From the NCBI GenBank assembly GCA_030263475.1, contig SZPC01000011.1, forward strand, positions 1-64,000: 64,000 bases of DNA, in the 5' to 3' direction. Under the pieces are notes generated by a model that saw only the letters and a list, made by a program, of their open reading frames with translations, searched no databases and was not told where the DNA came from. This DNA is from OLB4 sp002050165 (lineage in GTDB: Bacteria; Bacteroidota; Ignavibacteria; Tepidaquicellales; Tepidaquicellaceae). Each line of letters opens with the position of its first letter. The first letter of the stretch is position 1. Both the position numbers and the translations under genes were made by a program. Below, one piece after another: positions 1 through 7,605 of the stretch.

Positions 1-45
1 AGGAGTTTGAAAGTTGTACGCGAACACATTAAATTGTATAAAGAG

Positions 46-1572
46 TTAAACGAAATACCATAATAATTTAAAGGCGACAGGTGTCGTAATACTAAATGAA
101 CCATCTTTTCTTCGGTTTTTTATTTCTCCTTTCCAAACATTACCCGCGTTTATCGTATCCCAAAGCTCTTTGAAAAATTCCGGACTGTGATAATCAGCCC
201 AGAAAATGTAGTAGCTTGAACCTATTAGTTCTTCAGAGGAGTAACCTGAAATGTTAACAAGATTGCTGTTAACATATTTGATTTTACCATCTAAATCGCT
301 TCGTGATATAATGTCTGAAACATCGAGTGCTGCTGTTAATTCTGTGAGGGCGTTGGCTAATTCAGTATTCTTGAGTTTCTGATATTCAATTTCTTTATCA
401 GCTGTTTCAACTTCGTGCAATATCTGAAGGTTTTTGATTTTGTTTATGGATTGCTCGCTTAAAATTTCATTCTTGAATTTTATGAAAAGCTCTTTGTGAT
501 AAAGTGCATGTTTATAATCTCCCGTTTCCTTATACGTGTCTGACAGGATATCATGAATTTTATATATATACTCTTTAAATTTCCGTTTGGTGGAAATGTT
601 TAATGCTTTCTTTTGCAGTTCAAGAGCAGTTTTGTAATTTTTAATTTTTAAATTGTAGCTTGAGATTGTGATCAAAACCATAACCTCATCGGATTTACTG
701 TTAAATACTTTAGCTTCTTTTAATGATAATTTCAGCAGTTTATCGGCATCATCAAGTAAACCTGTTTTTATGTAAGCATTAGCCAACCCGATTGTTGCAT
801 AAAGTTTGCCCGGAAAATCTTCAATTGCAATTTTTAATTTTAATGCCTCCTCAAAATATTGAATCGCTTTATTGAAATTTTCTAACCTCGTATAGGTATT
901 GCCAATGTTTACAAGAGAATTTGATACTCCCCGAACATCTTTAACTTCTTTTTTTATTCTCAGACTTTTTTGCTCGTATTTTAGGTCGGATTCGTAATCA
1001 CCGAGTTCCTTGTAAATCAATGCAAGATTTGTTAGGCTGGATGCTTCACCAAGTTTATATTTAATTTCTTGAAATATTTTATATGCATCGAAATGGTAAT
1101 TGAGTGAATTTAGGTAATCACCGAGGCTTGTATATGCGTATCCGAGATTGTTCAGACATATTGCCTCACCTTTTTTGTCTCCGGCTGACTTGTGTATCTT
1201 TAATGACTTTTTGTAATATTCGACAGCTTTGAAATAATTCCCCTTCCTTCGACTAATAATCCCGAAAATGTTGTAAACTTTTGCAATACTGTTCAAATCC
1301 CCGATACTTGAAAAAAGCTTTTGCGATTTGTTTAAATATGTTATCGCTGATTTAAAATCAGATAACCTTGACTTTGTAACAGCAATATTTCTGAAAGCCT
1401 CTGCAAGCCCGGATTTATAATTTTTTTCTCTCGAAAGTTTTGCAGCAGCTTTTGCATATTCAAGCGATTTTGAATAATCTGTACTTCGGATTTCCTCTGA
1501 TTGTATGTTCAGATTATCAATTTTTCTGTAATACTCTTTTGTTCGATTAGAGTTATCAGAATTTCGTCTCAT
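46..1572 (-). CDS. TPR-repeat protein with truncated C-terminal PAS domain
   Basis: About 508 residues. Residues ~10-380 form a run of tetratricopeptide repeats with recurring patterns such as NNLGYAYTSLGDY, NLALIYKELGDY and NIGNTYTRLENF. A short helical linker (~385-412) leads to a PAS fold (~413-495) with IKYVNSNLVNISGYSSEELIG and WKGEIKNRRKDGSF. In ordinary PAS domains KDGSF is followed by a tryptophan-containing last strand and then a linker to a kinase, cyclase or second PAS. Here only about 15 unrelated residues follow before the stop. There is no HisKA, HATPase or GGDEF domain, and neither alternative frame over the last 45 bases restores the strand. It probably descends from a TPR-PAS sensor; present function is unknown. 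It is divergent from a response-regulator gene across a 183-bp gap, which suggests a former or split two-component pair. No signal peptide or membrane segment is visible. Confidence 0.8.
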   Translation of the reverse strand: MRRNSDNSNRTKEYYRKIDNLNIQSEEIRSTDYSKSLEYAKAAAKLSREKNYKSGLAEAFRNIAVTKSRLSDFKSAITYLNKSQKLFSSIGDLNSIAKVYNIFGIISRRKGNYFKAVEYYKKSLKIHKSAGDKKGEAICLNNLGYAYTSLGDYLNSLNYHFDAYKIFQEIKYKLGEASSLTNLALIYKELGDYESDLKYEQKSLRIKKEVKDVRGVSNSLVNIGNTYTRLENFNKAIQYFEEALKLKIAIEDFPGKLYATIGLANAYIKTGLLDDADKLLKLSLKEAKVFNSKSDEVMVLITISSYNLKIKNYKTALELQKKALNISTKRKFKEYIYKIHDILSDTYKETGDYKHALYHKELFIKFKNEILSEQSINKIKNLQILHEVETADKEIEYQKLKNTELANALTELTAALDVSDIISRSDLDGKIKYVNSNLVNISGYSSEELIGSSYYIFWADYHSPEFFKELWDTINAGNVWKGEIKNRRKDGSFSITTPVAFKLLWYFV

Positions 1573-1755
1573 AAATGGAAAAATAATAAAATTTTTTTAG
1601 TCATGATACTGTAATTATTCCGAATTGTTAAAGAAATTACTTGTTTCTTTTAGTACCTAAAGTTAACTTGAAGGAGTGAATAAGTTAATATTTCATCAAC
1701 TTGTGCAGTATAATCTATAAAAATTCAGTGTTTTTAAACTCTTTTAGTCTTTATT

Positions 1756-3135
1756 ATGCCAAATGTACTAATTGCAGACGACGATAAATTCTCAAGAATT
1801 CTCTTGGAGAAAATTGTACAAAAGATCGGCTACACGACTGATAGTGTAGAAGACGGGAAGTCCGCACTTGAAGCATTGAAAGGGACAAAGTACGATATTT
1901 TGTTGACTGACTTCAATATGCCGGCGATGAACGGCATTGAATTAACACGACGCGCATTGGAGCTCGATAATTCAATATTGGTAATTCTTATCACCGCATA
2001 CGGTTCGATAAAGCAAGCAGTGGAAGCTATAAAACTTGGTGCTTATGATTATCTGACCAAGCCGGTTAATAACGATGAACTTCAGTTGATAATGAAACGC
2101 GGGCTTGAAACCCTTAGCCTGCTAAAAGAGGTAATATTACTACGACAACAGTTAGACAGTATTGAAGGGCATTTTGATTTCATTACGGAAAGTAACGCAG
2201 TCAGAAAAATATTAGACGAGGCAAAGAAAACTTCCAATTCAGATTCAATTATATTAATTACCGGTGAAGGTGGTAGCGGTAAGGAACATCTCGCAAGATA
2301 TATTCACCACAACAGTAATCGTGCAAAAGAGCAGTTCGTGGTTGTTAACTGTTCGTCGGTTTCAAAAGAGGAACTGGAATCGAATCTGTTCGGGGTTTCG
2401 GATACAGGCGAAGGTGTGGCAAAGTTGGGTTATCTTGAGATTGCAGAGAACGGTACAATTTTTCTTGACGATATAACCAGCGTTGACCTTGCACTCCAAT
2501 ACACGCTTGTTAGAGTTCTCCAGAGCAGGAAATTTTCAAGGGTGAATGAAAACAAGGTTCAAACTACAAATGCACGGATAATTGCAGCTACTTCAAATGA
2601 TATACCTTCGTTAATTTCGAAGGGATTGTTCAGGGAAGATTTGTATTATATTATGAATGTATTTGAATACAATCTATTGCCGTTGCGCAATCGTCCTGAA
2701 GATATCATCCTTTATTTTAACAAATTCATCCAGAACTATACAAATCTTTACGGCAAGAGGATTAGAGAAATTTCCTCTGAAGTGCGGGCAGCTTTGTTAA
2801 ACTACGATTGGCCGGGAAATGTGAGGGAATTGAAAAATATTGCGGAACGGGTTAGTATTCTGGCAGAGAATGGAAAAATTACACCGGATTTGTTACCGGA
2901 TAAAATGTTCATAAAAGAAGAAAAGTCAAAAGTCCTTCTGACGAACGATTTTAACGAAAACAAGAGAGAAGTCGTAAGGGAATTTGAGAGAAAATTTCTA
3001 ACGAAGTTTTTGAAACTCTTCCGGGGTAATATTTCTGCTACTGCACGGGAAATCAACTTCCACCCTGTAACTCTGCGCCAGAAGTTAATTGATCTGGGGA
3101 TTAACCCAAAAGAGTTTAAGAAGAAGCTGAACTGA
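1756..3135 (+). CDS. NtrC-family response regulator lacking the GAFTGA loop
   Basis: 459 residues in the NtrC layout. The receiver domain (~1-120) has the acidic pocket DDD at 8-10, the phospho-acceptor D52, a conserved T in ITAYG and K in LTKPV. The AAA+ domain (~140-375) has Walker A GEGGSGKE (170-177), Walker B FLDD (236-239) and FREDLYY sensor residues. A Fis-type helix-turn-helix fills the last ~45 residues (ISATAREINFHPVTLRQKL). Between ESNLFG (208-213) and Walker B, where sigma-54 activators carry GAFTGA, the sequence is VSDTGEGVAKLGYLE and is a few residues shorter. Walker B ends DD rather than DE, and YYRLNV has become YYIMNV. The protein should therefore be phosphorylatable and DNA-binding but unlikely to remodel sigma-54 polymerase. 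It may act as a sigma-70-type regulator or repressor (inference), as GAFTGA-less NtrC relatives do. The partner kinase is not identified. Confidence 0.9.
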   Translation: MPNVLIADDDKFSRILLEKIVQKIGYTTDSVEDGKSALEALKGTKYDILLTDFNMPAMNGIELTRRALELDNSILVILITAYGSIKQAVEAIKLGAYDYLTKPVNNDELQLIMKRGLETLSLLKEVILLRQQLDSIEGHFDFITESNAVRKILDEAKKTSNSDSIILITGEGGSGKEHLARYIHHNSNRAKEQFVVVNCSSVSKEELESNLFGVSDTGEGVAKLGYLEIAENGTIFLDDITSVDLALQYTLVRVLQSRKFSRVNENKVQTTNARIIAATSNDIPSLISKGLFREDLYYIMNVFEYNLLPLRNRPEDIILYFNKFIQNYTNLYGKRIREISSEVRAALLNYDWPGNVRELKNIAERVSILAENGKITPDLLPDKMFIKEEKSKVLLTNDFNENKREVVREFERKFLTKFLKLFRGNISATAREINFHPVTLRQKLIDLGINPKEFKKKLN

Positions 3136-3409
3136 AATTGCTAACCATCGCAGATTCAGTTTTCAGGGTTAACAATAAACTGATTGAAACGAGTTCGGCG
3201 AATTTCTTTTGTTCATTCACACAGATGAGCTCTGTTGTTATCTCGTCGTTTTCAAGTGAAAATATTTCCTTAGAGCGTACCTTTATACGCGACGGAAAAT
3301 AAATTATTTGCGGACTAAGATTGAGCATTGTTACTAAAATTAGGGTCAGTATTAATCTCTTCCATAGCGCCATAATTCTAAATTTGTTAACGGAAACTAA
3401 AAAATGCAA
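3116..3409 (-). CDS. small hypothetical protein, possibly membrane-anchored or secreted
   Basis: Open frame of 97 codons in an otherwise empty 298-bp gap. An ATG at 3373 gives an 85-residue product starting MALWKRLILTLILV, a plausible signal peptide or membrane anchor followed by a short polar region. The 3' end runs 20 bp into the convergent response-regulator gene. There is no recognisable domain and no strong ribosome binding site, although most genes here also lack one. It may be real or a chance frame; I cannot separate the two from sequence alone. Confidence 0.35.
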   Translation of the reverse strand: MHFLVSVNKFRIMALWKRLILTLILVTMLNLSPQIIYFPSRIKVRSKEIFSLENDEITTELICVNEQKKFAELVSISLLLTLKTESAMVSNFSSASS

Positions 3410-3433
3410 CTCATATTCTGATGTTATATTTAA

Positions 3434-4252
3434 TTGAATCTTGGTGCATATATATTTAAGTTTACCAAAAAATTTTTGCTCACTGCTTTATTCGTAGGTT
3501 TTCTTCTTGGTTACATCCTTTCGATGCCCCCGATGGGTCCCACAAATTTCGCTGTAATGTCAAAAGGTTTCAGAAAGCAAATTGGAGAGGGACTTGCAAT
3601 TGGCGCCGGCGCCGGGTTCATGGACATGATATATGTGATGATTACGTATGGCGGAGTTGCGCTCGTTGTTACTGTCCTACCTGCATCTATAATCACTTTT
3701 TTTGAGGAACATGAATTGGCAGTAAAATTAATCGGCGCTTTGCTTGGATCGTTGGTTGTTATCGTCTATGGTATCAGTATAATTAACAAAAAAATTCAGA
3801 TTGATAACTCCTCACATACGTTGTCCGAAGAAATTTTTGAAGACGATATAAAACATTCAGAGGAAATTCTTCACGATAGGGAGGAAAAATTTAAAAAGCT
3901 GTTCCATGTATCCCGGGAGAAAGAAAGGAACGGCTTCTTCATAAAAAATTTTTTTACCGGAGTATTATTTTGCCTGTCGTCAATAACATTGCCTGCTTCA
4001 TGGATAGCTATTGTTGGTTACCTTAAAAGTTATCGGATTCTTGATTCAAACTTTTTTACCGGATTTGTGTTTGGGCTATCAGTTATGATCGGTACGGTAG
4101 CCTGGTTTTACACACTCCTGAAAATTCTGGAACGATATACCCATAAATTAAAATCTACAACTTTAATTACCATTAACAAGACAGTGGGGATATTGCTTAT
4201 CTTGTTAGGTGTTTACCTCATCGTTAATGTCTTATATTTCGCAATGTCTTGA
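3434..4252 (+). CDS. LysE-family (amino-acid exporter-like) membrane protein
   Basis: 272 residues, mostly hydrophobic, with about six predicted membrane segments. The N-terminal segment GYILSMPPMGPTNFAVMSKG matches the conserved first-helix region of LysE/RhtB exporters (Pro and Gly rich, with a PxGP motif). The two hydrophobic halves are separated by a long charged insert at ~125-167 (many Glu, Asp, Lys), longer than in typical ~205-residue LysE proteins and probably cytoplasmic. The only in-frame start before the first helix is TTG at 3434. The substrate cannot be predicted. It lies 31 bp upstream of the RING-TPR membrane gene on the same strand and may be co-transcribed with it. Confidence 0.7.
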   Translation: MNLGAYIFKFTKKFLLTALFVGFLLGYILSMPPMGPTNFAVMSKGFRKQIGEGLAIGAGAGFMDMIYVMITYGGVALVVTVLPASIITFFEEHELAVKLIGALLGSLVVIVYGISIINKKIQIDNSSHTLSEEIFEDDIKHSEEILHDREEKFKKLFHVSREKERNGFFIKNFFTGVLFCLSSITLPASWIAIVGYLKSYRILDSNFFTGFVFGLSVMIGTVAWFYTLLKILERYTHKLKSTTLITINKTVGILLILLGVYLIVNVLYFAMS

Positions 4253-4282
4253 TTTAATTTAATTGCTGAAATAATTTGTAAG

Positions 4283-5782
4283 GTGTACAATTCAGAACTT
4301 AAAACCTGTGAATATTGCCATTCGAATATTAAATTAAATTCGGATGTAGTAATCTGTCCGCGGTGTCAGACGCCATATCATCCTGATTGCTGGCTGGAAA
4401 ATGACGGTTGCGCTGTTTACGGTTGCGGATATAAAACATCATCAGATGACAATTTATCAGACTCTCTGAAACCGGATGAACTCGTAGAAATTGAATTTCT
4501 AATCAATGAAAGAAATTATATTGAAGCGATTAACGAGTGCAAAAGCAGGCTAAAGTTAGACAAGAATAATGTTAACCTTAAACGTCTCTATAACAAAGCG
4601 GTATCTCACATTAATGTGAAAACAAAGCTGATTGAGGAAGGTGATAATTTTTTTGAATCCGGTGATTACCAGAATGCCTCAGTATTTTATAACCGCGCTT
4701 TACGTTACTGTAATGAATTTGACACGTCCGTTATCCAATCCCGACTTGAGATTATTAACCACAACATTCCACTTGAAATAAGACGAAAGAGAATCGGAAA
4801 TGCGCTAACGGCTTTTATTGTTATAGTGATGCTTTTCATTGGTGTGGCCTCTTATTATTATTTTGTCATGTTAGAAGATGAGCGTGAATTTAAAAAAATT
4901 GAATCATCTGAAAACATTAGCGATATTATGAATACTGAGATTCAAATTTCAAAATATGAAAACTTCCGGCAACATGCCAAAGATGGTAAATGGCGGGATA
5001 AAGCAGATGAGAAAATCAATTTCATGTCGGCCTATCTCGCAAAACAACTATACCTGGATGATTGGCGCACAGCCAAAAAATATTTGAAAAAAGTAAATAG
5101 TTCGGAACTTCAAAGTGCGTACAGGGAAATTGATAAACGGATTTACTTAGAGGCGTTGAAGGAATTTAAAGAGAGGATTAAACAAGCCAACGATTATAAC
5201 AAATCCGGAAATTATTCCGAATCTAAATATTCAATTGAATCAGCTATAGAGATTGTAAATCATTTCCCGGAAGATAAATTCAGGGGGATTCGGGAATCGT
5301 TACAAAGTGACGTTTACTTGCTAAAGGAAAAAATATCTCAACTGGTAAAGTATAAAAATGTAATTGAGGAAATACGGGAGAAGAAAAACGACCTTGGAAA
5401 TATACAGTCAACAAAAAAAGAAATTTATTCTCCGGATGAAACCATTGTCATTTCCGGCGTGGTTACGGGAAATCTTGGTCGCGGGCTTATTGCGGTCAAG
5501 TCAACCTCCGGCAAACAAGTAGCGCTCAATACCGGTTCGTATAATTTTTCCGAAGGTGATTATATTACATTGGAATCTATCCAGGAAGGAAAATTTAAGT
5601 TTATTAATGGTGGTGTTGAGGAATCAATCCCAATGTATATTGCGGTGTTACCTGACCAGTCAATGAATTATTCTGCATTAACAGATTACGAGCGTTTGGC
5701 AATTCAACAACGATTGGCATTTTTGCAATCACAGAAAAAATACCTGGACAGTTTAATGAATATTAAACTAAAAACGCATTAA
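4283..5782 (+). CDS. membrane protein with N-terminal RING-like zinc domain and TPR-like repeats
   Basis: 499 residues with a GTG start preceded by TAAGG. Residues 9-48 carry eight candidate zinc ligands: C9, C12, C25, C28, H33, C36, C43 and C48, in a cross-brace spacing like the prokaryotic RING family. Two TPR-like helical pairs follow (~68-108 and ~115-150; FFESGDYQNASVFYNRAL), then a basic stretch and one transmembrane helix (~174-196). A long charged helical region comes next (~200-395), and a small beta-rich C-terminal part from ~400 (IVISGVVTGNLGRGLIAVKS). The layout suggests a cytoplasmic zinc/TPR interaction module tethered to the membrane with an extracytoplasmic helical domain. No enzymatic motif is visible and the function is unknown. 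It is followed by the tRNA cluster with its own promoter. Confidence 0.8.
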   Translation: MYNSELKTCEYCHSNIKLNSDVVICPRCQTPYHPDCWLENDGCAVYGCGYKTSSDDNLSDSLKPDELVEIEFLINERNYIEAINECKSRLKLDKNNVNLKRLYNKAVSHINVKTKLIEEGDNFFESGDYQNASVFYNRALRYCNEFDTSVIQSRLEIINHNIPLEIRRKRIGNALTAFIVIVMLFIGVASYYYFVMLEDEREFKKIESSENISDIMNTEIQISKYENFRQHAKDGKWRDKADEKINFMSAYLAKQLYLDDWRTAKKYLKKVNSSELQSAYREIDKRIYLEALKEFKERIKQANDYNKSGNYSESKYSIESAIEIVNHFPEDKFRGIRESLQSDVYLLKEKISQLVKYKNVIEEIREKKNDLGNIQSTKKEIYSPDETIVISGVVTGNLGRGLIAVKSTSGKQVALNTGSYNFSEGDYITLESIQEGKFKFINGGVEESIPMYIAVLPDQSMNYSALTDYERLAIQQRLAFLQSQKKYLDSLMNIKLKTH

Positions 5783-5846
5783 ATAAATCCGGCGACTTTT
5801 ACTTTTCAATCAATTCAGTTCCACTGAAAATTCCTTGAGTTGTATA

Positions 5847-5877
5847 TTGATTTAAAAAACCATTTTACATAAATTAT
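5847..5877 (+). promoter_or_regulatory. probable promoter of the tRNA-Tyr/Gly/Thr/Trp-secE-nusG transcript
   Basis: TTGATT (5847-5852), 17 bp, then TAAATTAT (5870-5877). This fits the TTG-N20-TAnnTT form seen upstream of four other transcripts in this window. The expected start point is about 8 bp before tRNA-Tyr. Inferred from motif and position only. Confidence 0.5.
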
Positions 5878-5891
5878 ATGTTCGCATAAAT

Positions 5892-5974
5892 GGGTAGGTA
5901 GCGAAGTGGTTAAACGCAACAGACTGTAAATCTGTCGACTTCGGTCTTCGGAGGTTCGAATCCTTCCCTACCCA
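5892..5974 (+). tRNA. tRNA-Tyr (GTA)
   Basis: Class II tRNA of about 83 nt with a long variable arm. The acceptor GGGTAGG pairs with CCTACCC, the anticodon stem-loop CAGACTGTAAATCTG shows GTA, and the T-arm GGTTCGAATCC is standard. The 3' CCA is not encoded. First gene of a four-tRNA cluster leading into secE. Confidence 0.95.
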
Positions 5975-6001
5975 CACCTGAATTGCAATTTAGGCGGATA
6001 C

Positions 6002-6074
6002 GCGGGAGTAACTCAGTTGGTAGAGTCACAGCCTTCCAAGCTGTTGGTCGCGGGTTCGAGTCCCGTCTCCCGCT
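6002..6074 (+). tRNA. tRNA-Gly (TCC)
   Basis: Acceptor GCGGGAG pairs with CTCCCGC. The anticodon stem ACAGC/GCTGT encloses CTTCCAA, giving TCC. The T-arm GGGTTCGAGTCCC is standard. The CCA end is not encoded. It lies 27 bp after tRNA-Tyr. Confidence 0.95.
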
Positions 6075-6115
6075 CATTACGAAGAGGGGTAAAAATATTT
6101 AGTTTAGCATATTTC

Positions 6116-6127
6116 CGATCTTTGAAA
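6116..6127 (+). promoter_or_regulatory. boxA-like element inside the tRNA cluster
   Basis: CGATCTTTGAAA, 8 bp before tRNA-Thr, shares CTTTGAAA with the boxA-like sequence in the rRNA spacer at 48476. BoxA is bound by NusB/S10 in antitermination complexes. Use in a tRNA-secE-nusG transcript is speculative. Confidence 0.3.
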
Positions 6128-6135
6128 AACTTGAA

Positions 6136-6208
<73 letters not shown>

Positions 6209-6223
6209 CTAAATTTGATTTTT

Positions 6224-6296
6224 ACGGGTGTAGCTCAATTGGTAGAGTAGCGGTCTCCAAAACCGTTGGTTGGGGGTTCGAGTCCCTCCTCCCGTG
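6224..6296 (+). tRNA. tRNA-Trp (CCA anticodon)
   Basis: Acceptor ACGGGTG pairs with CTCCCGT, with one T-T mismatch at the sixth pair. The anticodon stem GCGGT/ACCGT encloses CTCCAAA, giving anticodon CCA. The T stem GGGGG/CCCTC has one G-U pair. It lies 31 bp upstream of secE, the usual Trp-secE-nusG arrangement. Confidence 0.93.
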
Positions 6297-6327
6297 CTGC
6301 CATGCCGAATCTGAAATTATAACCATT

Positions 6328-6510
6328 ATGAAAGAAAAAATAATCAACTATTTTAAAGATATTGTTAAGGAAATGAAAAAAGTTTCCTGGCCTACTAAAG
6401 AACAATTGAGAGATTACACGAAAATCGTAATATTAACTATGCTCCTGATGTCATTATTCGTGTATATAGTTGATAAAGGTTTTAGCGAGATTTTGAAAGT
6501 AATTTTTTAA
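6328..6510 (+). CDS. secE: preprotein translocase subunit SecE
   Basis: 60 residues, the short single-span form of SecE, which clamps SecY in the SecYEG inner-membrane channel. The amphipathic helix motif KEMKKVSWPTKEQLRDYT is followed by one transmembrane helix (~31-52). The frame stays open upstream through tRNA-Thr and tRNA-Trp, but the ATG at 6328 is the sensible start because it gives the conserved N-terminus and leaves the tRNAs intact. nusG follows after 8 bp, so the two are probably co-transcribed with the tRNAs. Confidence 0.95.
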   Translation: MKEKIINYFKDIVKEMKKVSWPTKEQLRDYTKIVILTMLLMSLFVYIVDKGFSEILKVIF

Positions 6511-6518
6511 AATAACAA

Positions 6519-7142
6519 ATGAGCGACGATAAAAAGAAATCGGACGATGTTTTACCTGAAAAAAGTTCTTCAACCGAATGCACTGAAGATAATGATAGGT
6601 TCAAATGGTATGCAGTAAGGATAATTTCAGGTCATGAAAAGAAGGTGAAGATATATCTTGACAATGAAATTAAAAATGAGGGGATGGAAGATAAAATTAA
6701 AGAAGTCATCATCCCTTACGAAAAAGTTTATGAGATAAAATCCGGCAAGAAGAAAATAAAAAATAAAAATTTTCTCCCGGGGTATATTATAGTCGTTGCC
6801 GACCTTGATGAAGCCGTGAAGCACTTCATTAATAGTATCCCTTCAATATTAAATATGGTAGGACCAAAGGGCACGAGCGCTAAAGTTGAACCGGTTGCTT
6901 TATCACCTGAAGAAGTTGCGAGATTAAAAATTAAGTTGAATCAGGATATGAATGAACAAAAGGTAGATTTTGTGCTTTGTGAAGGTGACCCGGTTAAGGT
7001 AACCAGCGGACCATTCAATAATTTTAGCGGAAATGTACTTGAAGTTAATAATGATAAGATGAAGGTCAAGGTGATGGTCAGTATTTTTGGTAGAAAAACC
7101 CCGATTGAATTAGATTTTACTGAAATTGAAAAAGAAAAATAA
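6519..7142 (+). CDS. nusG: transcription termination/antitermination protein NusG
   Basis: 207 residues. An acidic, low-complexity N-terminal tail (~1-28) is followed by the NGN domain (WYAVRIISGHEKKVK, later FLPGYIIV) that binds the RNA polymerase clamp helices. A KOW domain at the C-terminus (GDPVKVTSGPFNNFSG) contacts Rho or ribosomal S10. A short lysine-rich loop (KSGKKKIKNKNF) lies in the NGN domain, and the tail is longer than in E. coli NusG. It lies between secE and rplK, 12 bp upstream of the latter, in the classical order. Confidence 0.96.
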   Translation: MSDDKKKSDDVLPEKSSSTECTEDNDRFKWYAVRIISGHEKKVKIYLDNEIKNEGMEDKIKEVIIPYEKVYEIKSGKKKIKNKNFLPGYIIVVADLDEAVKHFINSIPSILNMVGPKGTSAKVEPVALSPEEVARLKIKLNQDMNEQKVDFVLCEGDPVKVTSGPFNNFSGNVLEVNNDKMKVKVMVSIFGRKTPIELDFTEIEKEK

Positions 7143-7154
7143 CATTATTATTCC

Positions 7155-7577
7155 ATGGCAAAGAAAATAACAGATTATATTAAACTCCAGATACCTGCGG
7201 GTGGGGCGACAATGGCGCCTCCTGTCGGACCTGCTCTAGGCCAAAGGGGTGTCAACGGAATGGAGTTCTGTAAGCAGTTCAATGCACGAACACAGGATAA
7301 AAAAGGATTAATTATCCCTGTTGTAATAACGGTATATTCCGATAAGTCTTTTACCTTCATTACAAAAACACCGCCTGCTGCTGTACTCCTCTTGAAGGCT
7401 GCTGGGTTGGAAAAGGGTTCCGGCGAACCAAACAAAAATAAAGTGGGGAAGGTTTCACTTAAACAGGTGCAGGAAATTGCCGAAACCAAAATGCCGGATT
7501 TGAATGCCCGCGATATTGAACATGCAATGAACCTGGTTAAAGGTACCGCGAGAAGCATGGGAATTACGGTTGAGTAA
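7155..7577 (+). CDS. rplK: 50S ribosomal protein L11
   Basis: 140 residues, the usual L11 length. The N-terminal proline-rich signature KLQIPAGGATMAPPVGPALG is intact, and the C-terminal RNA-binding domain (KVGKVSLKQVQEIAE ... MNLVKGTARSMGI) is complete. L11 forms the GTPase-associated stalk base on 23S rRNA. It begins 12 bp after nusG and is followed by rplA after 28 bp. Confidence 0.97.
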   Translation: MAKKITDYIKLQIPAGGATMAPPVGPALGQRGVNGMEFCKQFNARTQDKKGLIIPVVITVYSDKSFTFITKTPPAAVLLLKAAGLEKGSGEPNKNKVGKVSLKQVQEIAETKMPDLNARDIEHAMNLVKGTARSMGITVE

Positions 7578-7605
7578 AATTTATTAAAGTTTAAAATATT
7601 TTGAA

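Noticed and set aside
1709..1714. TATAAT before the response regulator as a sigma-70 promoter
   Set aside because: No -35 element at a proper distance and a poor match to the promoter form used elsewhere in the window.
2264..2476. 70-codon frame inside the response-regulator gene
   Set aside because: Out-of-frame overlap of the conserved AAA+ domain.
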